In this document: one piece after another, positions 18,803-26,698 of the stretch
Layout of the letters: the number at the start of each line of letters is the position of its first letter
Position numbering within the stretch: position 1 is the first letter of the stretch
DNA from: Rhizobium leguminosarum
GTDB lineage: Bacteria > Pseudomonadota > Alphaproteobacteria > Rhizobiales > Rhizobiaceae
NCBI RefSeq assembly: GCF_001652265.1
Contig: NZ_LWBS01000208.1
Coordinates: 22,616-86,615 of the forward strand
Length of the DNA stretch: 64,000 nt
Direction of reading: 5' to 3'
Position numbers and translations under genes: made by a program
The notes under the pieces: generated by a model
What the model was told of the DNA's origin: nothing
Databases searched by the model: none
Seen by the model: only the letters and a program-made list of their open reading frames with translations

Positions 18803-19258
18803 CTATAGCGGCGTGCTGCCTTCCAGGAATTTCGCTGCCAGTGTTTCCGGCAACCGCCTCGGCCGCCCTCGGGCGTTGATGACGGCGATGATCACCCTGG
18901 CGGCGATCAGCAGCGTCTCGCCCGAGCGGATCTGCTGATTGAGCACCATCTTGGCGCCGCCGGCTTTTTCCGTATGCGTCAGGATCGTCAGCACATCGTC
19001 CATGCGCGCCGGGCTCTTGAAGTCGATCTCCATGCGGTGGACGACGAAGACGAGGCCCTCCTCGTCGGCACTGACGAGCTCGCGCTGCTCGACGCCGAGG
19101 CAGCGCAGATAATCGGTGCGGCCGCGCTCCAGGAAATGTAGGTAGCGGGCGTGATAGACCAGACCTGAGAAGTCCGTATCTTCATAATAGACCCGTTGGA
19201 CGAGGCGGTGTCCAGCCTCCGTCAGCTCTCCCGAAATGGAAAAAGGGCGTTCCGTCAT
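18803..19258 (-). CDS. ybgC: Tol-Pal associated acyl-CoA thioesterase YbgC
   Basis: YbgC is a hot-dog-fold thioesterase that is regularly encoded upstream of tolQ. The 151-residue product carries the signature YYEDTDFSGLVYH at about residues 24-36, with the catalytic Asp and the following His. GGAG lies six bases before the ATG at 19258; the upstream extension to 19351 is not supported. The acyl-CoA or acyl-ACP substrate in this group is not established. It is divergent from sqdB across 119 bases. Confidence 0.95.
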   Translation of the reverse strand: MTERPFSISGELTEAGHRLVQRVYYEDTDFSGLVYHARYLHFLERGRTDYLRCLGVEQRELVSADEEGLVFVVHRMEIDFKSPARMDDVLTILTHTEKAGGAKMVLNQQIRSGETLLIAARVIIAVINARGRPRRLPETLAAKFLEGSTPL

Positions 19259-19377
19259 AATTTTCTCCAAACTGAGGTGCCCTCTTTGGCGCAACGCTTC
19301 CAGACAGGCAAGCATTGAATAACTGTCACAATTCCTAACTATTCCCGACAACGAGCGACCAATCAGGAGACGATGCG

Positions 19378-20598
19378 ATGAAGATTGCGGTTATGGGCGG
19401 AGACGGTTTCATTGGTTGGCCAACATCGCTGCATCTCTCCGATGCCGGTCACGACATCCATATCCTCGACAATCTCTCGCGCCGCTGGATCGACACGGAA
19501 CTCGGCGTGCAGTCGCTGACGCCGATGGATTCGATCCAGGAGCGCACCCGCATCTGGCATGCCGAAACCGGACGCCGCATCCACTTCAATCTGATCGATC
19601 TCGCCAAGGATTACGAACTCCTGAAGAACTGGCTTTCCGAACATCGCCCGGATGCCGTCATCCATTTCGCCGAACAGCGGGCCGCGCCCTATTCGATGAA
19701 GAGCGACCGCCACAAGAACTACACGGTCAACAACAATGTCAGCGCCACGCACAACCTGCTGAACGCGCTGACGGAGCTCAATCTCGATACCCATCTCATC
19801 CATCTCGGCACTATGGGCGTCTACGGCTATTCGACGGTCGGCGCGGCGATCCCCGAGGGTTACCTGCCGGTCGGCATCGAAACCGCGGGCGGTGAGACGG
19901 TAAGGCAGGAGATCCTCTACCCCTCCAATCCCGGCTCGATCTATCACATGACCAAGTGCCTGGATCAGCTTCTCTTCCAGTTCTACGCGAGGAATGATGG
20001 TCTCAGGATCACCGACCTGCACCAGGGCATCGTCTGGGGCACGCATACCGAGCAGACGCGCCGCCACACGCAGCTTATCAACCGTTTCGACTACGATGGC
20101 GATTATGGCACGGTGCTGAACCGCTTCCTCATCCAGGCGGCGATCGGCTATCCGCTGACGGTGCACGGCACCGGCGGCCAGACGCGCGCCTTCATCCATA
20201 TCCAGGATTCGGTGCGCTGCATCGAGCTGGCGCTGAAAAATCCGCCGGCTCGCGGCGCCCGCGTCGAGATCTTCAACCAGATGACGGAAACCCACCGGGT
20301 GCGCGACCTTGCCGAGATGATCGCCAGGATGAGCGGCGCCAAGATTGCCTGGCTGCCCAACCCACGCAAGGAAGCCGCAGAAAACGAGCTGATCGTCCGG
20401 AACGAAAAATTCCGCGATCTCGGCCTCGACCCGATCACGCTGGAAGCAGGTCTGCTCGGCGAAATCGTCGACGTGGCGAAGAAGTTCGCCTATCGCGTCG
20501 ACCGCTCGCGCGTGCCGGCCGTCTCCGCCTGGACCAAGGACATCGCCGCTACGATCAATCACGATCCGGAGGGCAAGCGGCTGAAGTCGGTTTCATGA
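19378..20598 (+). CDS. sqdB: UDP-sulfoquinovose synthase
   Basis: SqdB makes UDP-sulfoquinovose from UDP-glucose and sulfite, the head-group donor for the membrane sulfolipid SQDG. The 406-residue protein is an extended short-chain dehydrogenase with the NAD loop GGDGFIG (7-13) and the catalytic set Thr145 (GTMG), Tyr189 and Lys193 (YHMTK), plus the SQD1-type sequence FAEQRAAPYSM. CAGGAG precedes the ATG by eight bases. The next two genes match sqdD and sqdC, so this is a sqdBDC operon as in other rhizobia and Rhodobacter, here with a palindromic repeat between sqdB and sqdD. Confidence 0.95.
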   Translation: MKIAVMGGDGFIGWPTSLHLSDAGHDIHILDNLSRRWIDTELGVQSLTPMDSIQERTRIWHAETGRRIHFNLIDLAKDYELLKNWLSEHRPDAVIHFAEQRAAPYSMKSDRHKNYTVNNNVSATHNLLNALTELNLDTHLIHLGTMGVYGYSTVGAAIPEGYLPVGIETAGGETVRQEILYPSNPGSIYHMTKCLDQLLFQFYARNDGLRITDLHQGIVWGTHTEQTRRHTQLINRFDYDGDYGTVLNRFLIQAAIGYPLTVHGTGGQTRAFIHIQDSVRCIELALKNPPARGARVEIFNQMTETHRVRDLAEMIARMSGAKIAWLPNPRKEAAENELIVRNEKFRDLGLDPITLEAGLLGEIVDVAKKFAYRVDRSRVPAVSAWTKDIAATINHDPEGKRLKSVS

Positions 20599-20632
20599 GT
20601 GAGCGAGTTCGCATTGGAAGGCTCAACTGGAA

Positions 20633-20775
20633 CTCCCTCATTCCTGTGCCTGTCACAGGAATCCAGCCACGGCGCGTCCGCGCCGTGAATGATGCTATTC
20701 ATACGTCGCAAAAGCCTTTCGCGCCCAAGGACTTGGGCGCACTGGATTCCTGTGACAAGCACAGGAATGAGGGAG
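20633..20775. repeat. Intact family D palindromic repeat between sqdB and sqdD
   Basis: Two 34-base terminal arms (CTCCCTCATTCCTGTG... and ...CACAGGAATGAGGGAG) are inverted copies with one mismatch. Inside are two more palindromes, GGCGCGTCCGCGCC and GCGCCCAAGGACTTGGGCGC. The element resembles the short mosaic palindromes of rhizobial intergenic regions. Its last bases (GAGGGAG) serve as the ribosome site of sqdD. A diverged copy lies inside tilS. Confidence 0.88.
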
Positions 20776-20782
20776 TGTGGCA

Positions 20783-21622
20783 ATGGTGCACGTAACCACG
20801 CAGCCGCCTCATCGCTTCGCCTATGTCACGCTCGTCACCAATGCCGATTACGCCATGGGCGCGACCGCGCTTGCCCGCTCCTTGCGCCGAACCGGCACCG
20901 GAGCCGACATCGTTATTCTCCACACCGGCGGCGTCGATGCAGCCGCCCTCATGCCCCTGAAAGCGCTCGACTGCCGCCTGATCGAAGTCGAGCATCTGCC
21001 GCTTTCCGACGCCTTCAACCAACGCCACGCCCGCGGCCAGCTCCATTCTGCAGCCCCTTTCACCAAGGGCCGCAAGCCGGATTTCCATTCGCCGCTCGAC
21101 AATTTCTGTAAGCTCAGGCTCTGGCAGCTCGTCGAATACCAGCGCTGCGTTTTCATCGACGCCGACGCCCTCGTGCTCAAGAATGTCGACCGGCTCTTCC
21201 TCTATCCGGAATTTTCCGCCGCCCCCAATGTCTACGAAAGCCTCGCCGACTTCCGCCGCATGAATTCCGGCGTCTTCGTCGCCACGCCCTCGCATGACAC
21301 ATTCCGGCACATGCTCGAAAGGCTTGACAGGCTGGACGCCTTCTGGCGGCGCACCGATCAGACCTTTCTTGAGACGTTCTTCCCGCATTGGCACGGCCTG
21401 CCGGTTTATTTCAACATGCTGCAATATGTATGGTTCACCATGCCGGAGCTTTGGGACTGGAAGAGCATTTCGATCCTGCACTACCAGTATGAAAAACCGT
21501 GGGAAAAGGATCATCCCAAGGCAGCGCGACTACAACCTTTGATCGATCTGTGGCACCGTTTCAACGATGGCGGCGATGTGCCTGAGATCACGGCGCTGGA
21601 CAATCCGGAAGGGGCAGCATGA
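20783..21622 (+). CDS. sqdD: Glycogenin-like glycosyltransferase SqdD
   Basis: SqdD is a GT8-family (glycogenin-like) transferase proposed to move sulfoquinovose from the UDP donor to diacylglycerol. The 279-residue product shows the fold start RFAYVTLVTNADYAMGATAL and the metal-binding DxD motif DADAL at 126-130. The start at 20783 is seven bases after GGGAG, which is the end of the palindromic repeat; an in-frame GTG at 20777 is less well placed. Its stop overlaps the sqdC start (ATGA). The role is known from Rhodobacter and Sinorhizobium sqd operons; here it is inferred from similarity and order. Confidence 0.88.
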   Translation: MVHVTTQPPHRFAYVTLVTNADYAMGATALARSLRRTGTGADIVILHTGGVDAAALMPLKALDCRLIEVEHLPLSDAFNQRHARGQLHSAAPFTKGRKPDFHSPLDNFCKLRLWQLVEYQRCVFIDADALVLKNVDRLFLYPEFSAAPNVYESLADFRRMNSGVFVATPSHDTFRHMLERLDRLDAFWRRTDQTFLETFFPHWHGLPVYFNMLQYVWFTMPELWDWKSISILHYQYEKPWEKDHPKAARLQPLIDLWHRFNDGGDVPEITALDNPEGAA

Positions 21623-22536
21623 AGGTACTGGTATCGGGTGGAACGGGTCTCGTCGGCCGGTATGTGGTCGAGGAATTGCTGGCCGCCGGGTATCAGGTGA
21701 TCGTCGGTGGGCGCCGCGCGCCGCTGCCCCGCCTCTTCTCCCGCGCGGTCGAGTTCGCGGCGCTTTCGCTCGATCCCGACAAGGATCAGATCGACGTCTT
21801 CGACGACGCCTATTTCTTCGTCCACGCCGCCTTCAGCCATGTTCCGGGCAAATATCGTGGCGGCGAGGGCGACGATCCGAAGACCTTCCACAGGTTGAAC
21901 CTCGACGGCACCGTCCGACTTTTCGAAGCCGCCAAACGCGCCGGCACGCGCCGCTGCGTCTTCCTGTCCAGCCGCGCCGCCTATGGCGAACACCCGCCAG
22001 GAACCGAACTGACGGAGACGATGCTGGCCAAGCCCGAAACACTCTACGGCCAGGTCAAGCTCGATGCCGAACGGGCGCTTGCCCACCTCTCGACGCCGGG
22101 TTTTGCCGGCGTAAGCCTGAGGCCGACCGGCGTCTATGGCGATCTCTCGCCGAACAAATGGGACGGCCTCATCGCCGACTACCTCGCCGGCCGGCCGGTT
22201 GTTGCCCGCGTGGGAACCGAGGTCCACGGCCGCGATCTCGGGCGGGCGGTGCGGCTGATGCTGGAGACGGAAAGCACCCGCATCTCCGGTGAGGTCTTCA
22301 ACGTCTCGGACATGTCGATCGACACGCGTGATATCCTTTCACCCATCCGCAGCGAGACGGGCTGTCGGCACGCGTTACCGGCCGCTGCCGATAGCGCGGC
22401 GCTCAACCCCATGAGCACTGCGAAAATCCGCGCGCTCGGCTGGGCGCCCGGCGGAGCGCCTCTATTCGAGGAGACGATACGGCGGCTGGCCGCTGCGCTT
22501 CCCGAATCCCCAAGACACAGGTCCACGCAAGCCTGA
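21619..22536 (+). CDS. sqdC: SqdC, NAD-dependent epimerase/reductase of the sulfolipid operon
   Basis: The 305-residue protein is an extended SDR-fold enzyme with the NAD loop GGTGLVGRYV at residues 6-15, the serine-containing LSSRAAYGEHP segment and a YGQVK catalytic motif. In Rhodobacter sqdC is required for normal SQDG production and is thought to act with SqdD, but its exact reaction is unsettled. The ATG overlaps the sqdD stop by four bases, so the two are translationally coupled. The identity rests mainly on operon position. Confidence 0.82.
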   Translation: MKVLVSGGTGLVGRYVVEELLAAGYQVIVGGRRAPLPRLFSRAVEFAALSLDPDKDQIDVFDDAYFFVHAAFSHVPGKYRGGEGDDPKTFHRLNLDGTVRLFEAAKRAGTRRCVFLSSRAAYGEHPPGTELTETMLAKPETLYGQVKLDAERALAHLSTPGFAGVSLRPTGVYGDLSPNKWDGLIADYLAGRPVVARVGTEVHGRDLGRAVRLMLETESTRISGEVFNVSDMSIDTRDILSPIRSETGCRHALPAAADSAALNPMSTAKIRALGWAPGGAPLFEETIRRLAAALPESPRHRSTQA

Positions 22537-22550
22537 CGTTGCAAAATGCG

Positions 22551-22587
22551 CCCGAATTGCAATCGGGGGCCCGAATTAAAAATCGGG
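22551..22587 (+). promoter_or_regulatory. Two tandem CCCGA/TCGGG hairpins over a ribosome site
   Basis: CCCGA-ATTGCAA-TCGGG (22551-22567) is followed at once by CCCGA-ATTAAAAA-TCGGG (22570-22587). The second stem contains GGGGA, the ribosome site of the gene starting at 22597. It could act as a weak attenuator or translational gate after sqdC, or simply be a short repeat. Confidence 0.45.
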
Positions 22588-22596
22588 GAATTGTCC

Positions 22597-23292
22597 ATGC
22601 AGGTCGCAACCACGTCTGCCTCCATCATCTTGCGCGGCACGTCTTCGACGGCTGCCATTTCAGCCGCCGGAACCGAGACCGATCAAGGCGTGCTGAAGCT
22701 GCAGCGCGCCACCCAGGCGCTGCAGCAGATGCGCCAGACCTTGGCGAACTCGGGAGACGAGGCCAAGGCGAAGGCCCAACGCAAGCTCGAAGAGGCAAAG
22801 CAGCAATTGGAGATGCTGCGCAGCTCCAACATGGCTCCTGAGGTGGTCGCCCGGCTGGCCGCCGAACTGGCGCGCAAGGTCGGCACCGCCGCCTCCGAAT
22901 TCGCATCATCAGTCGCGACCGGCAGCCCGGCAACATCTGTTCCGGCGGGTGCAACAGCAGTCGCAACCAGCGGCGCCGCTGCTGCGCCGACGGATACCTC
23001 AGAAGAAACTGCGGTCGGCGAGAGCGGCTCGCAGGAACCGGACGCCGCCACCAACGCCCGCCGAGCCTATGCCAGCGTCGCCGAGGATGCCCCGAAATTC
23101 TCGGGCATCTCGGCCGATGATCGCGAAACGATGGAAGAGTTCAAGGCGGTCGTGCGCGAACTCAAGCAAGTGCTCGAAAAGGCGATGCGCGAGTTGCGGC
23201 AGCTGGACCAGCAGGCCGGGGCCAATGCCGTTCCTGATATGGCAGGCTTCTCCGTCGCCACGGCGACAATACCGACAAGCATCGTCGTCTGA
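22597..23292 (+). CDS. Hypothetical coiled-coil protein (231 aa)
   Basis: I do not recognise this family. The 231-residue product has a Ser/Ala-rich N-terminus and a charged coiled coil at about 30-95 (repeated Gln, Lys, Glu with leucine spacing). A low-complexity Ala/Thr/Ser linker lies around 100-150, and a second helix-rich segment near 175-210 (EEFKAVVRELKQVLEKAMREL) follows. No signal peptide or membrane helix is evident. GGGGA precedes the ATG by seven bases; the 17 codons upstream are intergenic in character. It lies 60 bases after sqdC and 117 before the cyclo-ligase gene. Composition suggests a structural or scaffolding protein. Confidence 0.7.
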   Translation: MQVATTSASIILRGTSSTAAISAAGTETDQGVLKLQRATQALQQMRQTLANSGDEAKAKAQRKLEEAKQQLEMLRSSNMAPEVVARLAAELARKVGTAASEFASSVATGSPATSVPAGATAVATSGAAAAPTDTSEETAVGESGSQEPDAATNARRAYASVAEDAPKFSGISADDRETMEEFKAVVRELKQVLEKAMRELRQLDQQAGANAVPDMAGFSVATATIPTSIVV

Positions 23293-23409
23293 CGATCGCT
23301 GCCGCTGGCGGCCGAGGCGTGAAACGCGCGTGATGCTGTCGCATCCAGCATTTGCATCGAACATCCAGCCGTCTATGCTCGGGTAAATCTCTCAGAACCG
23401 GCAGATCGA

Positions 23410-23997
23410 ATGACCTCTAGAGAATTGAAAGCGCAGTTGCGCAACGAGCGGCTGTCCGCACGCGACGCCATCCCCGCCGAGAAACGCGCCTCCAAAAGCC
23501 TCGCAATGGCCGAACATGCCGGCGAGGCCGTCGGTTTTGCGCTAGGTACGATCATCTCCGGCTTTCTGCCGATCCGTTCGGAAGCCGACCTCAGGCCACT
23601 GATGGCGCGCTTTGCCGTGCGTGGTGCGCGGCTTTGCGTGCCGGCGATCCTCGATCGGCAGACCATCGTCTTTCGCGAGTTGGCGGAAGGTGCACCCCTC
23701 GTCGATACCGGTTTCGGCACGGTCGGCCCCGGCACAGATGCCGCCATTCTTGATCCCGAGATCATGCTGGTGCCGCTTTCGGCCTTCGATGCCCGCGGCC
23801 ATCGCATCGGCTACGGCGCCGGTCACTACGACCGCGCCATCAGCCGGCTAGGGCAAAAAGGCCTGCATCCGAAGCTAATCGGCATTGCATTCGACTGCCA
23901 GGAAGTGGCACATGTGCCCGCTGAGCCGCACGACATAAGCCTGGATGCCATCCTGACAGAAAGCGGCCTTCGCTTTTTTGCCTCTTGGATTGGATAG
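23410..23997 (+). CDS. 5-formyltetrahydrofolate cyclo-ligase
   Basis: The enzyme converts 5-formyl-THF to 5,10-methenyl-THF with ATP and so salvages folate. The 195-residue product shows the family signature GYGAGHYDRA at about 137-146 and the substrate region GFLPIRSEADLRPL. Length is normal. The next gene starts three bases after its stop, so they form an operon. In enterobacteria this gene (ygfA) follows 6S RNA; here 6S RNA lies 26 kb away next to zapA. Confidence 0.93.
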   Translation: MTSRELKAQLRNERLSARDAIPAEKRASKSLAMAEHAGEAVGFALGTIISGFLPIRSEADLRPLMARFAVRGARLCVPAILDRQTIVFRELAEGAPLVDTGFGTVGPGTDAAILDPEIMLVPLSAFDARGHRIGYGAGHYDRAISRLGQKGLHPKLIGIAFDCQEVAHVPAEPHDISLDAILTESGLRFFASWIG

Positions 23998-24000
23998 GGA

Positions 24001-24825
24001 ATGCGGCTGCTTTTTCTGGGTGACATGGTCGGCAAGACGGGACGCACGGCGGTCTGGGACCGTCTTCCCGGCCTGGTTTCAGACCTCAAACTCGATTTCG
24101 TCATCGTCAACGGCGAGAACGCCGCCGGCGGCTTCGGCATCACCGAGGACATCTTTCTGGAAACGATCAATGCTGGCGCCGATGTGGTGACGACAGGCAA
24201 TCACGTCTGGGACCAGAAGGAAGCCGTCGCTTTTGCCGGCCGCCACGATCAATTCCTGCGTCCCGCCAACTATCCGCAAGGCACGCCCGGCCGTGGCTCC
24301 GGCCTTTTCTATGCCAGGAACGGCGCGCGCGTGCTCGTCGCCAACGTCATGGGCCGGGTCTTCATGCATCCGGAACTCGACGACCCCTTCAAATCGGCGG
24401 AGGTCATCCTCGACGCCTGCCCGCTGAAGGAGCAGGCCGATGCGATCATCTTCGATTTCCATGCGGAGGCGACCAGCGAGAAGCAGTGCTTCGGCCATTT
24501 CGTCGACGGCCGCGCCAGTTTCGTCGTCGGCACCCACACACATGTACCGACCGCCGATACACAGATCCTGAACGGCGGCACGGCCTATATGTCGGATGCC
24601 GGCATGTGCGGCGACTACGACTCCTCCCTCGGCATGGACAAGGAGGAGCCGCTCAACCGCTTCATCTCCAAAATGCCGAAGGGCCGCATGGAGGCCGCGA
24701 ACGGCCCCGCGACGATCTGCGGTGTCGGCGTGGAAATCTCGGATACGACGGGACTTGCCGAAAAGATCGCGCCGCTCCGGCTCGGGCCGCGACTAGCCGA
24801 GACGGTGCCGGAGTTCTGGCGATAG
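24001..24825 (+). CDS. YmdB-family metallophosphoesterase
   Basis: The 274-residue product belongs to the YmdB/DR1281 family of cytoplasmic metallophosphoesterases, some of which hydrolyse 2',3'-cyclic nucleotides. Metal ligands are visible in GDMVGKTGR (7-15), NGENAAGG, GNHVWD and THTHVPTAD. It starts three bases after the cyclo-ligase stop, a pairing common in rhizobia. Its TAG stop is part of the palindromic repeat that begins at 24824. The physiological substrate is unknown. Confidence 0.92.
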   Translation: MRLLFLGDMVGKTGRTAVWDRLPGLVSDLKLDFVIVNGENAAGGFGITEDIFLETINAGADVVTTGNHVWDQKEAVAFAGRHDQFLRPANYPQGTPGRGSGLFYARNGARVLVANVMGRVFMHPELDDPFKSAEVILDACPLKEQADAIIFDFHAEATSEKQCFGHFVDGRASFVVGTHTHVPTADTQILNGGTAYMSDAGMCGDYDSSLGMDKEEPLNRFISKMPKGRMEAANGPATICGVGVEISDTTGLAEKIAPLRLGPRLAETVPEFWR

Positions 24826-24873
24826 AGCATGATGCCGAAAAGTGTGAGCGGTTTTCGGGCGACATCATGCTCT
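24824..24873. repeat. Palindromic repeat family A
   Basis: AGAGCATGATG...CATCATGCTCT arms enclose CCGAAAA / TTTTCGG. The first bases overlap the TAG stop of the upstream gene. The copy at 62501-62550 is in the opposite orientation. Confidence 0.85.
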
Positions 24874-24886
24874 AACTCTTTAATTT

Positions 24887-24936
24887 AGAACAGGATTCAG
24901 ATTTTAGGCCAACCGGACCTAAAATCATCCTGTTCT
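24887..24936. repeat. Palindromic repeat family C
   Basis: AGAACAGGAT...ATCCTGTTCT arms with an inner TTTTAGG-CCAACCGGA-CCTAAAA hairpin. The same element, inverted, is at 62438-62488, again next to a family A copy, so the A and C units travel as a pair. Confidence 0.85.
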
Positions 24937-25091
24937 AGCCACCCCGCCAACACGCAATTGTGAGCATCCTCCGTCTGGACCCCTGCGGCCTCATGTCGCA
25001 TCCTCCGCCATTCGCACATAACCCCGAAAATCGGAATTGATTTTCGGGGTTATGCGCCGATCAAAGGGTGATAGAGCGCCGGAGGGGTGGC

Positions 25092-25937
25092 ATGAAGCCG
25101 CGATATCTTGTCCTCGCTATCGCATGCCTTGCGGCCTTCGCCGCGCCGAATCTTGCCGGGGCGCAAGAGCAGCGGTCACCGGTCAGCCAGTGCCAGGCGA
25201 TCGCGCAAACCATCCCCAAGGTGACCTTCGCAAGCTTTTCCGGCGCTCCGCCGCTGATGCCTGCCGTCTCCGAGGGCGAGGACGTCAAACTCACCTTCCT
25301 CGGCCACTCCACCTTCGAGATCGAGACCCCGGGCGGTATCGTCATCGCGACAGATTATAATGGCTGGTATAGGCCGGCGACGATGCCCGATGTCGTGACC
25401 ATGAACAAAGCGCACACGACCCACTATACCCTGACCCCTGATCCCGGCATCAAGCATGTGCTGCACGGGTGGAGCGATGTTCCAGGCGAGAAGGCCAATA
25501 TCAATCTCGTCGTCGGCGATGCCTATATCCGCAACGTCACGACGGATATCCGCTTCAGCTACGGCCTCGGTGGCGCGCACGAGAACGGCAACTCCATCTT
25601 CATTTTCGAGATCGCCGGCCTGTGCATCGGCCATCTCGGCCACCTGCACTACGAACTCACGGATGCCCATTATACCGAGATCGGCCGCCTCGACATCGTC
25701 ATGGTCCCCGTCGACGGTGGCCTGACGATGGGCGCCAACAGCATGAGCCGCGTCATCAAGCGGCTACGCTCGTCTTTGATCCTGCCGATGCACCGCCGCG
25801 GCCCGCCGGTCGAAGCCTTCGTCTCCATGTTCGGCAAGGATTTCGACGTCGCCAATGCGCCCGATGACAGTATCACCGTCTCGATGCGCACGCTGCCGAA
25901 AAAACCGCTGATCTATGTGCTGAAGGGTGTGCAGTAA
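25092..25937 (+). CDS. Exported MBL-fold metallohydrolase-like protein
   Basis: The 281-residue precursor starts MKPRYLVLAIACLAAFAAP with a signal peptide cleaved near residue 24 (AGA-QEQ). The mature part has a UlaG-like metallo-beta-lactamase fold: LTFLGHSTFEIETPGG, ATDYNGW, and a GHLGHLHYELT segment, then MVPVDGG and LPMHRRGPP. The canonical HxHxDH motif is replaced by HTTHY, so metal binding may differ from classical hydrolases. GGAGGGG is six bases before the ATG at 25092. Periplasmic location is inferred. The substrate is unknown. Confidence 0.8.
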   Translation: MKPRYLVLAIACLAAFAAPNLAGAQEQRSPVSQCQAIAQTIPKVTFASFSGAPPLMPAVSEGEDVKLTFLGHSTFEIETPGGIVIATDYNGWYRPATMPDVVTMNKAHTTHYTLTPDPGIKHVLHGWSDVPGEKANINLVVGDAYIRNVTTDIRFSYGLGGAHENGNSIFIFEIAGLCIGHLGHLHYELTDAHYTEIGRLDIVMVPVDGGLTMGANSMSRVIKRLRSSLILPMHRRGPPVEAFVSMFGKDFDVANAPDDSITVSMRTLPKKPLIYVLKGVQ

Positions 25938-25954
25938 AAAGGCTCGGCGGTTTT

Positions 25955-26047
25955 CCGCGCGTCTTTTTAGACGCGCAAAGACGCTGTAGCACTTTGAATT
26001 GCTGCATAATTTTATCCTTAAATCGATTCCGATTTAAGGATTATGCA
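25955..26047. repeat. Palindromic repeat family B (long form, inverted)
   Basis: Read on the minus strand: GCATAATCCTTAAATCGG, TTAAGGATAAAATTATGC, then TTCAAAGTGCTACAGCGTC, and a GCGCGTCTAAAAAGACGCGC hairpin. This matches 58323-58423 almost base for base in its first 60 positions. It lies between two converging genes and may act as a bidirectional terminator. Confidence 0.85.
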
Positions 26048-26058
26048 GGAGTCGCGCA

Positions 26059-26562
26059 TCAGGCGAACTGCAGATGGCGCTTGATGCCGACATCCGGCAT
26101 TTTGTCGTCGTCGAGATTGGCCTTGGCGATTTCCCAGCCGAATTTCAGCTTGTTGCCTGTGGAAACCCAGATCTCGGCGTCGTCGACATGGAGGGACAGC
26201 ATGGTGAGCTTGGGGTCCTTCTTGCCGCCGTCATACCAGGCCGCAACGATCGAACTCCAATATTCCTCGATCTTGGAAGGGTCGGGGCGCACGTCGATAA
26301 CGCCGGCAAGGCAGGCGTGATAGTCGTGATCCTTGCCGATGACGCAGAAATGCGCGCGGCTGCCGGGCTTGATGGCGCGCACGATGTCGGCGTCGGTCTT
26401 GGTGTAGAACCAGATGGTGTTGGTGGTAGGATCGGCATGCGGTGCCATCGGCTGCATGTGCATGTCCAGTCCGGAAATTCCGAGCATGCCGGCATGAACA
26501 TCGTTGACCTGATCCCAGAGCTGACGTGCTGGATGTTCCTGCGCCTCGCTGAGACTTGCCAT
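26059..26562 (-). CDS. Pyridoxamine 5'-phosphate oxidase-family general stress protein
   Basis: The 167-residue protein has the split-barrel flavin-binding fold of general stress protein 26-like proteins (TIWFYTKTDADIVRAI, AHFCVIGKDHDYHACLAG, KIEEYWSSIVAAWYDGG). AAAGGA lies six bases before the ATG at 26562; the 73-codon extension to 26781 overlaps promoter sequence and is rejected. A GGAAC-N16-CGTT motif upstream points to EcfG-type sigma-factor control, consistent with a role in the general stress response. Ligand and reaction are unknown; FMN or F420 binding is possible from the family. Confidence 0.9.
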   Translation of the reverse strand: MASLSEAQEHPARQLWDQVNDVHAGMLGISGLDMHMQPMAPHADPTTNTIWFYTKTDADIVRAIKPGSRAHFCVIGKDHDYHACLAGVIDVRPDPSKIEEYWSSIVAAWYDGGKKDPKLTMLSLHVDDAEIWVSTGNKLKFGWEIAKANLDDDKMPDVGIKRHLQFA

Positions 26563-26596
26563 GACCGTTCCTTTCCGTTGTATGGAGTTCGGTTGA

Positions 26597-26621
26597 AACG
26601 TCATCCCCTCGCCTTTGTTCC
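26597..26621 (-). promoter_or_regulatory. Candidate EcfG (general stress sigma) promoter
   Basis: On the minus strand GGAAC, then 16 bases, then CGTT: the consensus for alphaproteobacterial EcfG sigma factors. The CGTT ends 35 bases before the ATG of the stress-protein gene at 26562. Confidence 0.7.
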
Positions 26622-26698
26622 GTTCGGAAGCAGCGGACGGTGCCTCTTTTCCGCTCAAGGGAATATGCGATAGTGGACCTGACCGGGAGAACATCATA

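Noticed and set aside
20559..20795. Short frames on both strands across the sqdB-sqdD spacer
   Set aside because: They are translations of the palindromic repeat and read similarly on both strands.
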